64,000 nucleotides of DNA from Hyphomicrobiales bacterium (GTDB lineage: Bacteria; Pseudomonadota; Alphaproteobacteria; Rhizobiales; Devosiaceae): contig JAIYDI010000018.1 in the NCBI GenBank assembly GCA_027487555.1, forward strand, positions 310,001 through 374,000, given 5' to 3'. A model generated the notes under the pieces. It was not told where the DNA came from. It ran no database searches and worked only from the letters and a program-made list of their open reading frames with translations. This document shows, piece after piece, positions 20,382 to 29,039 of this stretch. Both the position numbers and the translations under genes were made by a program. Each line of letters opens with the position of its first letter. Positions within the stretch are counted from its first letter, which is position 1.

Positions 20382-21461
20382 ATGGCCGATACCTCGCTTG
20401 CTTCATCCGCGGCACTGAACCTGCCTGTGATTGTCGCGGATCCTGCCGAAGTTGCGCGGATCGAGGAGACAATCGCTATCGACGACCGCGCGGGGATAAC
20501 GGTCTACGGCGATGGCGCCCAGCGTGCCGTGACCGACTTCGCGGATCGGATCCTGTCGGAGATCAAGAACAAGGATATCGGCGAAGCCGGCAAGCTGCTG
20601 ACCGACATTCTGCTCAAGGCCAAGAAGCTCGACCCTGCCTCGCTGAAGGAAAAGGGGTTCCTCGGCGGCCTGTTTGGCAACATGCAGGCCCGCCTTGAGC
20701 GCTTCAAGGAGGAGTTTCAGGACGTCGCCGGGCAGATCGATCGCATAGACCTGCAGTTGGATCAGCACAAGGACACGCTGCGTCGCGACATTGCCATTCT
20801 CGACGACATGCACGAACAGACCAAGGCCTCGATCCTCAAGCTCGATGCCTATGTGCAGGCGGGCAAGAACTTTATCGAAAGGTTCCGCAACGAGGACCTC
20901 GCGAAGTTCAAGGCGGCCGCCGAAGCCGCAACCGGCGCAGCGAGCGGCGGGGGCATGCTGGAAGCGCAGACCTATCAGGACAAGCTGCAGGCGCTCGATC
21001 GCCTGGAAAAGCGCGTGTTCTATCTTCAGCAGGCGCGCCAGCTCGGCATCCAGCAGTTGCCGCAGATTCGCATCGTGCAGGCAGGCAACGAGACGCTGAT
21101 CGAGAACCTGCAGGCTACGTCCGCCCTGACGGTGCCGGCCTGGAAGCAGAAGATGATCATTTTGCTCGGGCTCAGCCAGCAGAAATCGGCGCTCGACCTG
21201 CAGAAGTCAGTCACCGACGCGACCAACCAGATGATCCGCGAAGCGAGCCAGATGATGAAGGATCAGGCGATCGCCATCGAAGAGCAGTCACAGCGTGGCA
21301 TCATCGATATCGATACGCTGGCCCAGGCCAACCGCGACCTGATCGACACCATTGAAGGCTTGGTGCGAGCGCAGGAACAGGGGCGGCAGAAACGGGCGGA
21401 GGCCGAGGCGCAAATGCAGCAGATGACGATGGAACTCAAGAAAGCGCTGACGGCGACGTGA
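20382..21461 (+). CDS. TelA-family toxic-anion-resistance-like cytoplasmic protein
   Basis: Coiled-coil TelA pattern: GLFGNMQARLERFKEEFQDVAGQIDRIDLQLDQHKDTLRRDIAILDDMHEQT...MIILLGLSQQKSALDLQKSVTDATNQMI. Confidence 0.88.
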   Translation: MADTSLASSAALNLPVIVADPAEVARIEETIAIDDRAGITVYGDGAQRAVTDFADRILSEIKNKDIGEAGKLLTDILLKAKKLDPASLKEKGFLGGLFGNMQARLERFKEEFQDVAGQIDRIDLQLDQHKDTLRRDIAILDDMHEQTKASILKLDAYVQAGKNFIERFRNEDLAKFKAAAEAATGAASGGGMLEAQTYQDKLQALDRLEKRVFYLQQARQLGIQQLPQIRIVQAGNETLIENLQATSALTVPAWKQKMIILLGLSQQKSALDLQKSVTDATNQMIREASQMMKDQAIAIEEQSQRGIIDIDTLAQANRDLIDTIEGLVRAQEQGRQKRAEAEAQMQQMTMELKKALTAT

Positions 21462-23038
21462 TGGCCCCGATGCGCGCGGCACTCGCCTCGATGGCACTGG
21501 GCCTGCTGCTGCTTCTATCGGGATGCGGCAGCGGACCGAAAGAGCCGTTCAAGATCGTGTCAGGCTCCGAGAACACCGTGCTCGAACCTATCGTCAGCGA
21601 ATTCTGCAGGAGCCGTGGAGTTACCTGCACCTTCACCTACGAAGGCTCGTTGGATATCGGCCTCGCCCTGGGCAGCGCCGAAGGTATCGATGCGGATGCG
21701 GTCTGGCCCGCCTCAAGCGTGTGGATCGATCTCTTCGATACCGGTCGCAAGGTGAAGGACACGGTGTCGATCGCTCAGATGCCCGTGATCCTCGGCGTGC
21801 GCCGCTCCAAGGCAGAAGCCCTGGGCTGGGTCGGAAGGCCGGTAACGATGGCGGATGTGCTGGGCGCTGTGAAATCCGGGCAACTGAAGTTCCTGATGAC
21901 GTCGGCGACACAATCGAATTCCGGCGCCAGCGCCTATCTCGCCATGCTTACGACTGCCCTGGGCGGCGCGGACAGGATGATGACGGCGGACGACCTGTCG
22001 CGCCAGGATGTCCGGCAGACGGTGGGCGACCTGCTAAGCGGTGTGGAGCGCTCGGCCGGTTCGTCCGGGTGGCTTGCCGATCTCTATGTGAAGTCGGCTG
22101 CTGAGGGCACGCAATATGACGCGATGTGGAACTACGAGGCACTGATCAAGGAAACGAACGATAAGCTGAGGGCCGCCGGGAATGAGGCGCTTTATGCGAT
22201 CTACCCTGCCGACGGCATCGCTGTCGCCGACTCGCCGCTGGGCTTTGTCTCGCGGGGCAAGGGCGACGCGACAGAAGCGTTCTTCAAGGATCTCGTCACG
22301 TTCCTGCAGTCGGAACCGGTTGCGAAGCGCATCGCGGCGACCGGCCGGCGCATCCCATTGGGCAATGTCACCGCCGCAGCGCAGGCGGACTCGAATCTCG
22401 ATCCGTCTCGCCTCCTGACCGCCATTCGCCTGCCGGAGCCCACGGTTATTCGCCAGGCGCTGGATTTGTACCAGAGCGCTCTGCGCAAGCCATCGCTCAC
22501 CGCCCTGTGTCTTGATTACTCCGGCTCCATGGCCGGTGAAGGTGAGGAGCAGTTGGAGGCCGCGCTCGATTTCGTGCTCACGCCGGACCGGGCAGCGCAG
22601 GTACTGGTGCAGTGGACGCCGGATGACCAGATCCTGGTCTATCCCTTCGAAAGCAGGGTGCGCGAGCGGCTGGTGGCTAGCGGTGAACCGGTGGCGCAGC
22701 AGGCATTGCTCGAAGAAGCGCGCCGCAACAGCGCTGATGGCGGCACCGACATGTATGGCTGCGCTATGCGGGCGCTCGAGGATATCGTCGCGACGCCCGG
22801 GCGCGAGACCTACCTGCCCGCCATCGTGCTGATGACCGATGGGCGATCGGAAGGCGATGCCGAGGCGCTGATTGCGGTGTGGCGCAGAGTGACCCCGCAT
22901 GTGCCGATTTTCGGCATTACATTCGGGGATGCGGATGTGAGCCAGCTCGATAGCGTTGCCGAAGCAACCTCGGGCCGCGTGTTTGATGGACGCAACGACC
23001 TCGCTGGAGCCTTCCGGGCAGCGCGGGGCTATAATTGA
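21458..23038 (+). CDS. Lipoprotein with periplasmic substrate-binding-like domain fused to a von Willebrand factor A domain
   Basis: Lipobox LLLLLSGCGSG; SBP-like FKIVSGSENTVLEPIVSEF...TSATQSNSGASAYL; MIDAS DYSGSM, T in DGGTDMYG, D in LMTDGRSEGD. Confidence 0.88.
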   Translation: MMAPMRAALASMALGLLLLLSGCGSGPKEPFKIVSGSENTVLEPIVSEFCRSRGVTCTFTYEGSLDIGLALGSAEGIDADAVWPASSVWIDLFDTGRKVKDTVSIAQMPVILGVRRSKAEALGWVGRPVTMADVLGAVKSGQLKFLMTSATQSNSGASAYLAMLTTALGGADRMMTADDLSRQDVRQTVGDLLSGVERSAGSSGWLADLYVKSAAEGTQYDAMWNYEALIKETNDKLRAAGNEALYAIYPADGIAVADSPLGFVSRGKGDATEAFFKDLVTFLQSEPVAKRIAATGRRIPLGNVTAAAQADSNLDPSRLLTAIRLPEPTVIRQALDLYQSALRKPSLTALCLDYSGSMAGEGEEQLEAALDFVLTPDRAAQVLVQWTPDDQILVYPFESRVRERLVASGEPVAQQALLEEARRNSADGGTDMYGCAMRALEDIVATPGRETYLPAIVLMTDGRSEGDAEALIAVWRRVTPHVPIFGITFGDADVSQLDSVAEATSGRVFDGRNDLAGAFRAARGYN

Positions 23039-23045
23039 GGCAGCA

Positions 23046-23648
23046 TTGAAACAGGACCTGAACTGGTTCGCCGCTGGGGCAGTGGGAGCTGTGCTGCTGC
23101 CTCTGCTCGTCATCGCTGGTCTACCCTTCTTGCTGGCATTGGGGATAGCCGCGCTGGCCTTTGCCGGACTTGTGATCCTTCTGCGCCCACGCCAGCTGTT
23201 CGAGGGGCTTGATGTGAACGCATTGGGTCGCGAGAAGGTGGGCCTCGCCGGCGACTTGCTCACGGAGGCCATACCGGCGGCGGACCGGCTAGCCGCGGTG
23301 GCGGGGCATATCGCGGATAGGGCCGTGAAGGAAAAGGTGCGGCATCTCGACCAGATAGCGCGTGATGTTTTCGCGAGGGTTGAAGCCAATCCCGCGACTG
23401 CCAACCGCGTTCGCCGGTTTCTCAGCTACTATCTGCCCCGCGCTGCCGAGGTGGCCGAAGGCTACGCGGCGCTCGAGGCGATGCGCGCGCCCGATCCGGA
23501 GCGGCTCAAATCCGTGGGTGACGTCATCGGCAAACTCGAGGACGCATTCGTGCACTATGCCGACAGTTTGGTCGACAACGCGCTCAGCGGACTCGACATC
23601 GACCTGAAGCTGATCCAGCAATCGATCAAAGAGGACCTTGGACGCTGA
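23046..23648 (+). CDS. XpaC-like (5-bromo-4-chloroindolyl phosphate hydrolysis family) membrane protein
   Basis: Two TM segments (FAAGAVGAVLLPLLVIAGLPFLLALGIAALAFAGLVILL) then helical domain; probable TTG start at 23046 (the ORF track extends upstream to 22956). Confidence 0.75.
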   Translation: MKQDLNWFAAGAVGAVLLPLLVIAGLPFLLALGIAALAFAGLVILLRPRQLFEGLDVNALGREKVGLAGDLLTEAIPAADRLAAVAGHIADRAVKEKVRHLDQIARDVFARVEANPATANRVRRFLSYYLPRAAEVAEGYAALEAMRAPDPERLKSVGDVIGKLEDAFVHYADSLVDNALSGLDIDLKLIQQSIKEDLGR

Positions 23649-24751
23649 TGGCCATTTCACGTCGCGCCTTCGGACTGGGACTGCTCGGGCTCAGTGCAGC
23701 TGGCACGGGCGGCTATCTCCTGGTGAAGGACAGGCCCGAGCTGCAGGGTTTGCTCGGCAGGCGCACAACGCTGTTCGGGTTCACCGGCGGCGAGAAGCGC
23801 GCGTTTCTTGACGACGCCGAAGTCACCGCAGCGCTGGGGAGCTTCGGAATCGTGCTCGATGCGCGGGTGGCGGGCTCGGTAGAAATGGTGCGCGAGGCGG
23901 CACTGCTCGGGCAGAACCCGCAATTCCTCTGGCCGTCGTCAGCTGTCATGGTGGATCTGGCGCGCCAGAGCGGTGTGAAGATTCGGCGCGACCAGGTTGT
24001 GCTGAACTCTCCAATCGTTGTCTATTCCTGGCAGGCGGTGGCGGACGGGCTCGGCAGGGCCGGCCTCGTGACTCTGACTCAGGACGGTCACTACGAGCTC
24101 GACCTCAAGGCGTTCATCGACGCGGTGCTCAAGGGCACGAACTGGGCAGAGCTTGGGGTCGACGCACTGTACGGCCGGGCACGGATCGTCTCGACGGACC
24201 CCAATCGGTCCAATTCCGGCTTCATGTTCGCGGGTTTGGCCCTCAATCTCCTGGCGGTCGATGTGGCGACTGAAACCGCGCTCACCCAGTATGGCGCGCA
24301 GGTGCAGATGCTGTTTGCCGCGATGGGGCTCAAGTCGAGTTCATCGGGCAAGTTGTTTGACCAGTATCTTGCCGGCGGACTTGGTGCCGAGCCGATGGCG
24401 GTGGGCTACGAGAACCAACTCGTCGAGTGGATTCTCGCCGACATGGCTCGCTGGGATCGGGTCAAGGCCAACCCCGGCGCACGGCCGGTGCTGCTTTATC
24501 CCAAGCCGACAGTCTATTCCGCCCATCCGTTGATCGTAACAGCCGAGGCCGGCGACCGGCTGCCCGAGGTGTTGATGGAGCCCCGACTTCAGGATCTGGC
24601 CTGGACGCGACACGGCTTTCGCGGACCGCTCGGCGCTGCGGGCGGCTCCGCCAACAGCGCAATAGCCGGTATTCTGCCGTCACAGGTTTCGGCCGTACTG
24701 CCGCTGCCCTCGGCCGAGGTGATGCTGAAGCTCCTGCAATTGCTCGGCTAA
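23648..24751 (+). CDS. Substrate-binding-like protein with Tat-type leader
   Basis: SRRAFGLGLLGLSAAG twin-arginine leader; FLWPSSAVMVDLARQSG and STDPNRSNSGFMFAGLALNLL parallel the upstream SBP-vWA protein; TGATG overlap with upstream gene. Confidence 0.82.
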   Translation: MAISRRAFGLGLLGLSAAGTGGYLLVKDRPELQGLLGRRTTLFGFTGGEKRAFLDDAEVTAALGSFGIVLDARVAGSVEMVREAALLGQNPQFLWPSSAVMVDLARQSGVKIRRDQVVLNSPIVVYSWQAVADGLGRAGLVTLTQDGHYELDLKAFIDAVLKGTNWAELGVDALYGRARIVSTDPNRSNSGFMFAGLALNLLAVDVATETALTQYGAQVQMLFAAMGLKSSSSGKLFDQYLAGGLGAEPMAVGYENQLVEWILADMARWDRVKANPGARPVLLYPKPTVYSAHPLIVTAEAGDRLPEVLMEPRLQDLAWTRHGFRGPLGAAGGSANSAIAGILPSQVSAVLPLPSAEVMLKLLQLLG

Positions 24752-25174
24752 ATCAGAAGCTGCGCAGGGCAAAGCGGGCGGTGGGGTTCGCGCTCGATGG
24801 AGTGCCCCTGGCGCGAAACAGTTCGCCTGAGTTCGCCAAGGACAGAGCCGATGGTGCCAACGCACGGGCCGATGCCTGCAAACGACAGAGCCAGCGACCC
24901 CTGAAGGTGCTGCGTTGTCGCGCCCACAAGGCTCGCCGGCATCAGCGGCAGGACGCAGGGCGACAGGTTGGAGCGTGCGCTGCGGACGCGCATTGAACTG
25001 CCGCAACACATCTTCCCGGCCGTCGAAATCGACCTCCAACACCATGGGTTCGGCCGTCCCTCTGCCGGCATTGCACTGAAGCGGGACGCGTTTCAGGGGG
25101 GCGATCTCACCCGCATTTTCGAGCGCAATAAACGCCACGGTGGTGAGGAGCGCGTTGACTGTACTTCGGATCAT
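24748..25174 (-). pseudogene. Fused/deleted remnant of a second thioredoxin + CcdA-like pair
   Basis: MVLEVDFDGREDVLRQFNARPQRTL (cf. DVDFDSMKDVVRGFGARMQSTL of 15292 CDS) immediately followed in another frame by LSPCVLPLMPASLVGATTQHLQGSLALSFAGIGPCVGTIGSVLGEL (cf. 15692 CDS). Confidence 0.72.
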
Positions 25175-25204
25175 CCGGAGAATACTGCGTTTTTCTCTAC
25201 TGGA

Positions 25205-25687
25205 TCAATCCGCCTTTTGCTGTGCGAGCCTGCGCTCGATGAGGTGATCGAGCGAGAGCACGCCGGGACCACGGGTGAGCAGGACGACAAGGGCGCTGGC
25301 CCAGAGCAGGTGCTCGACCCACGCCTGAGGATAGACCAGCACCTGGATGACGATCACCATTCCGAGCAGCGGCAGCGTGGCGAGGCGGGTGGCGAGGCCG
25401 GCAAACAGGAACAGCGGCACGACGATCTCCACCGACATCGCCAGACGGGCCGCGAGCTCGGGCGGCAGCAGAGGCAGGCGATACTCGTCCTGGAACAGCT
25501 TGACCGCAAATTCGAACGAGCGGGCCTTGAGCAGCCCGGAGTTGAAGAAAACGAAGCCTATCGAAATCCGCATGGCCAGCTGGATCAACGAGAATGGCAG
25601 GCGCCCGAGCATGTTGCGCACGGCCAGGTAGGCGGTCCGCAAGGCTGCGATCGGGGAGTTGGTGGCAGGCGAGGCGAGGTCGGTCAT
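25205..25687 (-). CDS. DoxX family membrane protein
   Basis: LAMRISIGFVFFNSGLLKARSFEFAVKLFQDEYRLPLLPPELAARLAMSVEIVVPLFLFAGLATRLATLPLLGMVIVIQ. Confidence 0.9.
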   Translation of the reverse strand: MTDLASPATNSPIAALRTAYLAVRNMLGRLPFSLIQLAMRISIGFVFFNSGLLKARSFEFAVKLFQDEYRLPLLPPELAARLAMSVEIVVPLFLFAGLATRLATLPLLGMVIVIQVLVYPQAWVEHLLWASALVVLLTRGPGVLSLDHLIERRLAQQKAD

Positions 25688-25691
25688 GGGA

Positions 25692-26471
25692 TCACTCCGC
25701 ATCGGGGGAAAGAATGTCGACAACGAGTCCCCGAGCGAACAGCGCGCCGAGTGCTGTCGGGACGTCGAACTCTGGATCGGTGGCAAGCGCGTTCTCGATG
25801 GCGGCTCCCAGGGCCACCCCGCCACAAAGCGCGGTTCGGAAGGCGAATTCGCCCTGCTCAAGCCGGCCGATGCCGAACTCACCGCGCGCGCCGCGCACTT
25901 CGAGCCCGACCGACAGGGCGTTGAAGTGCAGCCGATCGGGTGCGCCTTCACCAAGCCGGACACGCACGAGGTCGTCGACTGGCCAGTCGGACCGCAGGTA
26001 ACGCGCCCCGGGCTCTAGCTGTAGTCTCAGGTCGGGAAGACGGTCGGCTGGCCAGGCCGAAAGCGCGGTGATCGCCATAGCCGGGAGGCCAAGCGAGATT
26101 GCCGCGTCGCCTAACATCCAATCGAGCCGAGCGACATCGGCGAGGTATGGCAGCCAAATGGCTACGTCCGGATGCTCAAGAGCAGCAGAAAACCCAGCGC
26201 CATACTCGGCCATGCATGGCGCGCCGGGCGGCGAGGTGCGGATGAACGGCTCGGCAAGGCCCATGAATCGTGCAGTCCCCAGCAGCCACTCCACCGTCGG
26301 GAATCGGCCCGCGAGGTGTCGGACCAGAGACTCGCGGTGGTGCCGTCGGTAGATTTCCAGTCGGCCGGCCGCCGGAGCTGGTGCCACCAGCATCGCCGGC
26401 GTCGCCACAGCGCGATCCGTCACCGCCAGCCGGAACGCCGCCTGGGTCTCAGACAGCGACGGCATGTGCAA
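25692..26471 (-). CDS. DUF2063 putative DNA-binding-domain protein (BufC/GigC-type partner of DUF692 enzymes)
   Basis: LSETQAAFRLAVTDRAVATPAML...RLEIYRRHHRESLVRHLAGRFPTVEWLLG. Confidence 0.88.
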   Translation of the reverse strand: MHMPSLSETQAAFRLAVTDRAVATPAMLVAPAPAAGRLEIYRRHHRESLVRHLAGRFPTVEWLLGTARFMGLAEPFIRTSPPGAPCMAEYGAGFSAALEHPDVAIWLPYLADVARLDWMLGDAAISLGLPAMAITALSAWPADRLPDLRLQLEPGARYLRSDWPVDDLVRVRLGEGAPDRLHFNALSVGLEVRGARGEFGIGRLEQGEFAFRTALCGGVALGAAIENALATDPEFDVPTALGALFARGLVVDILSPDAE

Positions 26472-27321
26472 CGCCCTCCAATGCCTCGGCCGCGATGCGG
26501 TCGGCGCGCCGGGCCTCGCCGGCTAGTGTGGCGAAGTCGGGCAGGTCGTTATCCCACTCGATCAGCGTTGGCGTCTGCCCAAAACGGCGCAGGGCATAGG
26601 CGTACAGGTCCCAGGCGTTCTCGTCGATCGGTCTGGAGTGGGTATCGATCAGCACACGGCTGGGCATCGGTCCGTCCTCGTCCTCGGCGACGAACCCGCC
26701 AAGATGCAGTTCGCCAACCGCCTCGGCGGGAAACTCGTCGATGTAACGGAAGGCGTCGTAGCCGAGGTTCTGCGCACTTACGTGCACGTTGCTGATATCG
26801 CAGAGCAGCCGGCAGTCGGTACGGCGGACCAGTTCGGCGAGAAACGTGGTCTCGGTCATCGTTGAGTGGGCGAAGCCGAGATAGCTCGATGGGTTTTCGA
26901 GATGGTAGGGACGCGCCAAGGCGTCCTGCACTTCGTTGATGTGGTCTGCGAGCAGCGCCACGGATTCCGCATCATAAGGCAGCGGCCAAAGGTCGTTGAG
27001 GTAGTCACCCTCATGTGTCGACCAGGCGAGGTGGCCGGAAACCATGATCGGATCAAGCCGATCGATCAGCTCGCGCACCCTGGCGAGATGTCGGCGATCC
27101 ACTCCTCCGATGCTGCCGACCGACACTCCTACCGAGTGAACCGAAATCGGGTAGTCCCGGGCGATATCGTGCAGTAACTCAAGGGCATGGGGGTTGGCGA
27201 GGAAGTTCTCGGGATGGACTTCCAGCCATGCGGCAGCTGGCCGAGTGGCCGCGACTTCGGCGAGGTGCTGCAGCCTCAGGCCGACGCCGGCTTGTACGGG
27301 GGTGCCTGGATTTCGGGCCAT
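26449..27321 (-). CDS. DUF692 / MNIO family multinuclear iron enzyme (BufB-type)
   Basis: AGVGLRLQHLAEVAATRPAAAWLEVHPENFLANP...ISVHSVGVSVGS...HLAWSTHEGDYLNDLWPLPY...LLCDISNVHVSAQNLGYD. Confidence 0.93.
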   Translation of the reverse strand: MARNPGTPVQAGVGLRLQHLAEVAATRPAAAWLEVHPENFLANPHALELLHDIARDYPISVHSVGVSVGSIGGVDRRHLARVRELIDRLDPIMVSGHLAWSTHEGDYLNDLWPLPYDAESVALLADHINEVQDALARPYHLENPSSYLGFAHSTMTETTFLAELVRRTDCRLLCDISNVHVSAQNLGYDAFRYIDEFPAEAVGELHLGGFVAEDEDGPMPSRVLIDTHSRPIDENAWDLYAYALRRFGQTPTLIEWDNDLPDFATLAGEARRADRIAAEALEGVAHAVAV

Positions 27322-27369
27322 GTCGTCCTCCTCAGGAGGGGACGGCGCTTCCGCCGCCCCCATGTGGGA

Positions 27370-27624
27370 TCAGGCAGCGCTGAGCGAGCCGCCGACGATG
27401 CGCTCGCAATAGCCCTCGGGTACATAAACCCAGGAGGCCGGGTCGGCATCGATCTTGGAGGTGCCTGCGCAGGAATTGTTGCCTGTCGAGGCGCAGTCAT
27501 TGGCGCCGGCCTTGGCGATGCCGTAGCACTTCTCGGCGGTGAAGGTCGGCGTAGACTGGGCGGAGGCAACGCTCGGCAGCAGGATGGCGGCCGCGATGGC
27601 GGAGGCGACGAGGGTACGGTTCAT
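27370..27624 (-). CDS. DUF2282 small exported Cys protein (bufferin-type precursor, BufA1-like)
   Basis: MNRTLVASAIAAAILLPSVASAQ signal then EKCYGIAKAGANDCAS...SCAG...YCERIVGG with four Cys. Confidence 0.88.
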   Translation of the reverse strand: MNRTLVASAIAAAILLPSVASAQSTPTFTAEKCYGIAKAGANDCASTGNNSCAGTSKIDADPASWVYVPEGYCERIVGGSLSAA

Positions 27625-27673
27625 TCTGTAACTCCCTGGACGGGGCCACTGGCATGGGCCCCACGAAGCACAA

Positions 27674-27699
27674 TTCGGCGCCGCGGTGAGATTGTTACG
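27674..27699 (-). promoter_or_regulatory. Putative ECF-sigma promoter for the DUF2282-DUF692-DUF2063-DoxX operon
   Basis: Minus strand CGTAACA-N14-CCGAA upstream of the DUF2282 gene. Confidence 0.55.
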
Positions 27700-27761
27700 C
27701 CCGGCCGAACACGAAGCCGTGAGGGCGATCAATGCCAGGTTTGCGATTTGTCGAGACAAGC

Positions 27762-27787
27762 CGTAACAAATCGGCTCGCCTGCCGAA
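27762..27787 (+). promoter_or_regulatory. Putative ECF-sigma promoter for the sigma/anti-sigma genes
   Basis: Plus strand CGTAACA-N14-CCGAA, identical half-sites and spacing to the divergent element. Confidence 0.55.
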
Positions 27788-27798
27788 GTCTATGAGGA

Positions 27799-28353
27799 GT
27801 GCGCTTGAAACCGGAAGACGAGGCAAAGGTGGCCGGGCTGATGAAGGCGGCGATCCGCGGCGACGAAGCGGCCTATGCCGAGTTCCTGCGGCTGGCCGCG
27901 ATGCTTGTTCGCGGCCTCGCGCGGCGGAAACTGGCCAGTGACCGAGTCGTCGGCCCCGAGGATATCGTTCAGGAAGTCCTGCTGGCCATCCACACCAAGC
28001 GCCATACCTGGCGTCCTCACGAACCGATCCTTCCCTGGATCTTTACAATCGCGCGCTACAAGATTGTTGATGTCTACCGCCGCAACGGCAAGCGGGTCTT
28101 CCTTGATGTAGACGATTTCGAGGCGCAGCTTGCCGCTCCCGAGGCCGAGGATCCGCCATTGCCGGAGCGGCAGGTCGAGGCGGCGCTGACCATCCTCAGC
28201 GACGGGCAGCGCCGGGTGGTGAAATCCATTGCGATCGACGGCCGCTCGATCAGTGAGACCGCGACAGCACTCGACATGAAGGAGACCGCGGTGCGGGTGG
28301 CTTTCCACCGTGGGCTAGCTGCCATCGCCGCCAGATTTGGACGAACAACGTGA
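27799..28353 (+). CDS. SigF-like ECF RNA polymerase sigma factor (start GTG 27799 or TTG 27805)
   Basis: DEAAYAEFLRLAAMLVRGLARRKL...GPEDIVQEVLLAIHTKRHTW...PWIFTIARYKIVDVYRR...RSISETATALDMKETAVRVAFHRGL. Confidence 0.9.
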   Translation: MRLKPEDEAKVAGLMKAAIRGDEAAYAEFLRLAAMLVRGLARRKLASDRVVGPEDIVQEVLLAIHTKRHTWRPHEPILPWIFTIARYKIVDVYRRNGKRVFLDVDDFEAQLAAPEAEDPPLPERQVEAALTILSDGQRRVVKSIAIDGRSISETATALDMKETAVRVAFHRGLAAIAARFGRTT

Positions 28354-28988
28354 AGACAGATGACCTCATCGACGCCCTGAAGGCGGACAACCAGAAACAA
28401 CGGCCCTCTCCTGGCCTTGTCTTTGCGATGATGCTGCTGGCCAGCATTCTGGTGGCAGGCGGCCTGCTGGTTTCCACGATGGGCATTCGCCCGGATTTTG
28501 TGGCCGTGTTGGACACGGTGCGTTTCCCGTTCAAATTCGTCGTCACCCTCGCGCTTGCCGTCTCTGCTGCGGTGGTTTTCCACCGGACGCTGTTCCCGGT
28601 CGCCTCGCGGCGTCCGCACCCGATCCTGCTGCTGGTGGCGCCCGCGATCATGCTGCTGGGAGTGGTTGTGGAACTGATGGTGCTGCCGCCCGGGGCCTGG
28701 GTTATGGCGGCTCAAGGCAAGAACGCGATGCTCTGCCTTACGGTGGTCCCCGTCTTGGGCGCACTGCCGCTCGGCCTCATGCTTTGGGGTCTCCGGCAGG
28801 GGGCGACAACACGGCCGGTGCTGGGTGGCCTATTTGCCGGCATACTTGCCGGCGGCATCGCCGCGACGTTCTACGCCGCGCACTGCACCGACGACTCGCC
28901 GTTGTTCGTTGCCACCTGGTATCCGATCGCAGTGCTCCTGCTTGGCATCGCCGGCGCGGGTGTTGGGTCGTTGGTCGCCCGCTGGTAG
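28350..28988 (+). CDS. NrsF/DUF1109-like six-TM anti-sigma factor
   Basis: MKTDDLIDALKADNQKQRPSPGL then multiple TM helices; ATGA overlap with sigma gene. Confidence 0.88.
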   Translation: MKTDDLIDALKADNQKQRPSPGLVFAMMLLASILVAGGLLVSTMGIRPDFVAVLDTVRFPFKFVVTLALAVSAAVVFHRTLFPVASRRPHPILLLVAPAIMLLGVVVELMVLPPGAWVMAAQGKNAMLCLTVVPVLGALPLGLMLWGLRQGATTRPVLGGLFAGILAGGIAATFYAAHCTDDSPLFVATWYPIAVLLLGIAGAGVGSLVARW

Positions 28989-29039
28989 CGTGCCAAGCCA
29001 TGGCGACATGAGCTTCTGCCGGTTTGATGGACGTGAGGT

